From Solirubrobacter sp963792915 (GTDB taxonomy: Bacteria > Actinomycetota > Thermoleophilia > Solirubrobacterales > Solirubrobacteraceae): a stretch of 64,000 nt of DNA. The position numbers and the translations under genes were made by a program. The stretch is from NCBI GenBank assembly GCA_963792915.1, contig CAWBYD010000005.1:1-64000 (forward strand). The letters run 5' to 3'. Of the stretch, positions 61,651 through 64,000 are shown one piece after another (the stretch's first letter is position 1; each line of letters opens with the position of its first letter). The notes beneath the pieces are model-generated. The model was not told the origin of the DNA. It saw only the letters and a list, made by a program, of their open reading frames with translations, and did not search any database.

Positions 61651-62904
61651 GTGTCGGATTACGCCATTCGCGAGCGGCTGCGCCAGCGTTGGCTGGACGG
61701 CGAGACGCATGCCCTGCTCAGAGCCCCCGCCGGCAGATTCCTGATCGGCAGCGTCGTGAGCATCGGGGCGCTGACGTTGATCGGATTGCTGGCGCTGTGG
61801 CCGTACGGGTGGCACCCGATCGGGACTCGCGGGTCGACCGGAATCGTCGGCGGACAGGTGCGGCACATAGTCGACGTGCCCTGCGCGCCCGGGCTTCCAC
61901 AAGCTTGCCGCAGCATCGTCGTCGCCGTCGAGGGGCGCAGGCCTACGATCGCGCTCGGGCCGGTCAGCCGCGCGCCGCACGTCTCCGCCGGCGACAGCGT
62001 CCTGGTGATACGCCCGGGTCGGGCCGACACGACTCCGTCGGCGACGCAGTCCGTCTACTACCAGTTCTACGACGTGGACCGTCACGCCTCGTTGATATGG
62101 CTCGGCGTCGTCGCGGCTGGCTTAGCGGCTGCAGTCTTGCGCTGGCGCGGGGTACTGGCTCTGCCTCGGCGTCGGACTGTCGCTCGCGGTCGTGATCTGG
62201 TTCCTGGTTCCGGCGATCCTCGCGGGCCGCCCGGCGTTGCTCGTGGCGCTGGTGGCGTCGCTGACGGTGATGTTCATCACCGTCGTCCTGACCAACGGCC
62301 TGGGTGCGCAGACGTTCGCAGCGGCCTTGGGCATCGCCGCCACGCTGGTGCTGGCGTGTCTGATGGCGGCGCTCGCGGTGCGGTTCACGAACCTCTATGG
62401 CGACGCCGACTTCGGGCTCGCGGGTCTGGAGACCGCGGATCGGCTTTCCGTGCGCGGGATCATCATGGGCGCCGTGCTCGTCGGTGCACTTGGGAGTGCT
62501 CGCGGACACCGCGGTCACGCAGGCGTCCGCAGTCGATGGCGCTGCGCCGCGCGAACCCGCGTTACGACGCGCGGCGACTGTTTCGCGAAGCGTTCGTGAT
62601 CGGCCGGGACCACCTGACCGCGACGATCCACACCCTCGTGCTCGCCTATGCGGGTGCCCTGCTCCCGCTGCTCCTGATCCTGCGCTCGAGCAACTCGGAC
62701 GTCCTCCGGGCGATCAACCGGCAGTCGGTCGCCGAACCCATCGTTGCGACCGTCGTCGGCTGTCTGGCGCTCATCGCGGCCGTCCCGCTGACCACCGGCC
62801 TCGCCGCGCTGCTCGTTGCCCGCGTGCCCGTGAGCGCGATCGTCGGACCACCACGGCCACGTCCATCACTGAACCGAACGCGGCCCGGCGAGCCAACGAT
62901 CTGA
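61651..62904 (+). pseudogene. YibE/F-family membrane protein broken by frameshifts
   Basis: Four ordered pieces cover the family. From GTG 61651 come an N-terminal helix (VVSIGALTLIGLLALWPYG) and external domain. Near 62160 the frame moves to LGVGLSLAVVIWFLVPAILA through RFTNLYGDADFGLAGLETAD. Near 62490 it moves to LGVLADTAVTQASAV, the core VLGDVTVTQAS-type motif. Near 62535 it moves to MALRRANPRYDARRLFREAF, IGRDHLTATIHTLVLAYAGA and the end at 62904. Three shifts in a gene of about 417 codons make it non-functional if the sequence is right. The family is proposed to be transporters. Confidence 0.75.
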
Positions 62905-62983
62905 CTCCTACAACGTATGGGACTCATCGCTCGGCGGACTGGCTTTGAGTCCGGCAGTTTCTGCTGTACAGTGGCCGCCGCGG

Positions 62984-63304
62984 ATGCGAAAGGTTCGGGT
63001 CACTCGCGCCGGCGCGCTGGTCTTGTGCGCGCTGCTCGGCGCAATCGTCGTCACGGCGCAGATTTCGCCGGGCCTTGCGGCCGGGTTCGCTCCGTTCTTC
63101 CTGCTCGTCGGCCTCCTCGCCATCGGACATTTCCCCGGCGAGGAGATGATCGATCGGCTCCGCTCGCGCTACCGCCAGCCGGCTCGCCGGCCGGCCTCCA
63201 GCGTCCGTCCCGCGGGCCGCGTGCCGTTCGTCAAACGCGTCGGGCGCGCCGCGGCGTTCGCCCTCGCCGTGCGCCCGCCGCCGGCGCTCCTTCTCACCCG
63301 GTAG
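62984..63304 (+). CDS. Small membrane protein, function unknown
   Basis: A 106-residue protein from ATG 62984. Two hydrophobic segments (ALVLCALLGAIVVTAQI; FAPFFLLVGLLAIGHFP) are followed by an Arg/Pro-rich cytoplasmic tail. TACAGT 16 bases before the ATG could be a -10 element, implying a short leader. Nothing in the motif content suggests a role. Confidence 0.55.
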   Translation: MRKVRVTRAGALVLCALLGAIVVTAQISPGLAAGFAPFFLLVGLLAIGHFPGEEMIDRLRSRYRQPARRPASSVRPAGRVPFVKRVGRAAAFALAVRPPPALLLTR

Positions 63305-63312
63305 CGCTCGCC

Positions 63313-63331
63313 GCGCGCCGCTTCGGCGCGC
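63313..63331 (+). terminator. GC hairpin after small membrane protein gene
   Basis: GCGCGCC-GCTTC-GGCGCGC, a 7-bp stem with a 5-base loop, starting 9 bases after the stop at 63304. No T-run. A likely transcription end or mRNA 3' stabiliser. Confidence 0.45.
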
Positions 63332-63337
63332 TCTCGT

Positions 63338-63355
63338 GACGTCCGCGCGGACGTC
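63338..63355. promoter_or_regulatory. 18-base perfect palindrome, possible operator
   Basis: GACGTCCGC is followed directly by its reverse complement GCGGACGTC. It lies 35 bases before ATG 63391, where a dimeric regulator would block or aid transcription of the secreted protein gene. It could also fold as a loop-poor hairpin; with no spacer, a DNA-binding site is the better reading. Confidence 0.4.
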
Positions 63356-63390
63356 GCTCCGATCACGGATGAGGGAAGGAGGCGCGCCCT

Positions 63391-64000
63391 ATGCGCGTAG
63401 ACAAGTCGGGCCGGCGCTGGGCCGCACCGGGCATCGTGGCGGTGCTCGCGGCGCTGCCGTGCGCGGCTGCCGCGGACGGTCCGCCGCCCGCGGGGCCCTG
63501 CAACGGCAGTCCCCAGATCACCGATGCCGTCGGCGACGGCCACCACACGTCGTCGGACGTACTGTCGGCGTGGCTGACGGAGGGGTCGGGCCAGCTCCAG
63601 GCGGTGATCCAGGTGCGCGTCGGCACGTTCGTGCCCGAGCACAGCGACGCCGAGCTCAACGGCTCCGGCTTCGCATTCCTGTTCACGCTCGCCGGCCGGC
63701 TGGACTACGTGCGCACGCTGGCCGCCCCGGACGGGACGCTGACCTACGACTACGGCACGTTCGCCGGCGACACGTTCTCAAGCCTCGGCGCGACGACCGG
63801 CTCGGCCGTCCACAGCGCGGGCGCGGGCACGACCACGATCGACATTCCCGCCGCCCTCGGGGTTGGAGCGGGGACGCTCCTGTCGGCGCCGTTCGTGCTG
63901 ACCTACGACGGGATCAACGGCGGCATGCCCGACTGGGTCGACCAGGCGCCCGGCGGCATCGATCCCGCCGACGGCGCGCGCGGCGCCGACTACGTCGTTG
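63391..64000 (+). CDS. Secreted protein, partial at window end
   Basis: At least 203 residues, open to the window edge. ATG 63391 follows GGAAGGAGG, the best ribosome binding site in the window. A signal peptide (RWAAPGIVAVLAALPCAAAA) leads to a beta-rich domain with CNGSPQITDAVGDGHHTSSD, a phrase of the DOMON-like/heme- or sugar-binding secreted proteins (ITDAxGDG). LDYVRTLAAPDGTLTYDYGT and TTTIDIPAALGVGAGTLLSA are further beta strands. Function unknown; the C-terminus, possibly an anchor, is outside the window. Confidence 0.72.
   Translation, partial: MRVDKSGRRWAAPGIVAVLAALPCAAAADGPPPAGPCNGSPQITDAVGDGHHTSSDVLSAWLTEGSGQLQAVIQVRVGTFVPEHSDAELNGSGFAFLFTLAGRLDYVRTLAAPDGTLTYDYGTFAGDTFSSLGATTGSAVHSAGAGTTTIDIPAALGVGAGTLLSAPFVLTYDGINGGMPDWVDQAPGGIDPADGARGADYVV

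Overview
The DNA is very GC-rich and dense in genes, with many 1- to 8-base start/stop overlaps. GTG and TTG starts are common. The proteins look actinobacterial, most like the Thermoleophilia (Solirubrobacter/Conexibacter relatives). Pointers are a complete 14-gene nuo operon with separate nuoC and nuoD, an orphan mreB without mreCD, secreted proteins with an ALGGTSYAV-type leader, a solitary LivK-like binding protein, and a double-length ThyX-like protein. The lineage is an inference from protein style; no database search was possible. || Layout. 1-2568: a tRNA-Arg cut by the window edge, a decayed tRNA-Ser copy, then about 2.3 kb of sparse accessory DNA ending at an intact tRNA-Ser(GCU). 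That stretch holds a small unknown protein, a small HD alarmone-hydrolase-like protein, and a decayed toxin-antitoxin-like pair. 2598-7164: mreB, tRNA-Ser(UGA), a secreted protein and a solute-binding-like protein. 7359-10564: two signalling genes tail to tail, a frameshifted GGDEF protein and a badly decayed PAS histidine kinase. 10649-13600: alpha/beta hydrolase, DUF3224, MarR, CBS protein and lgt. 13552-19866: AbrB-type membrane protein, ThDP enzyme, cyclase-type hydrolase and a large secreted amidase. 19970-23663: tyrosine phosphatase and serS with a c-type cytochrome lipoprotein, divergent from a cupredoxin lipoprotein, a flavin reductase and a membrane protein. 23702-38720: nuoABCDEFGHIJKLMN, ending at a hairpin plus T-run terminator. 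38821-45259: a prepilin-like protein, a VOC protein, a double-length ThyX-like protein and a transglutaminase-type membrane protein. 45291-48822: an acyl-CoA synthetase and acs. 48891-59503: mixed housekeeping genes, including a coupled 60-residue protein, CBS protein, glutamine-amidotransferase-like protein, LysR, two UPF0104-type membrane proteins, AlkA, MFS, Lrp, EamA, PepT and AlkD. 59589-64000: a frameshifted collagen-repeat surface protein, Bcp, a YibE/F gene broken by three frameshifts, and two small or partial membrane or secreted proteins. || How the genes fit together. The core is respiratory complex I. It feeds electrons from NADH to quinone and lies just downstream of a copper protein, a flavin reductase and a diverging cytochrome c lipoprotein, so 21941-38720 reads as an electron-transfer region. 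serS and its coupled phosphatase sit beside it. acs and the adjacent acyl-CoA synthetase form a coupled acetate/fatty-acid activation pair. Two DNA-alkylation glycosylases of different folds (AlkA, AlkD) lie within 6 kb. || The strongest points for follow-up are the double-length ThyX-like protein, whose signature motif is split between its halves; a long hairpin in the only sizeable gap of the nuo operon; a codon-use mosaic inside acs; the tRNA-Ser/pseudo-tRNA-Ser bracket; and several genes carrying one or more frameshifts. No CRISPR array, insertion sequence, phage module or clearly new defence system was seen.
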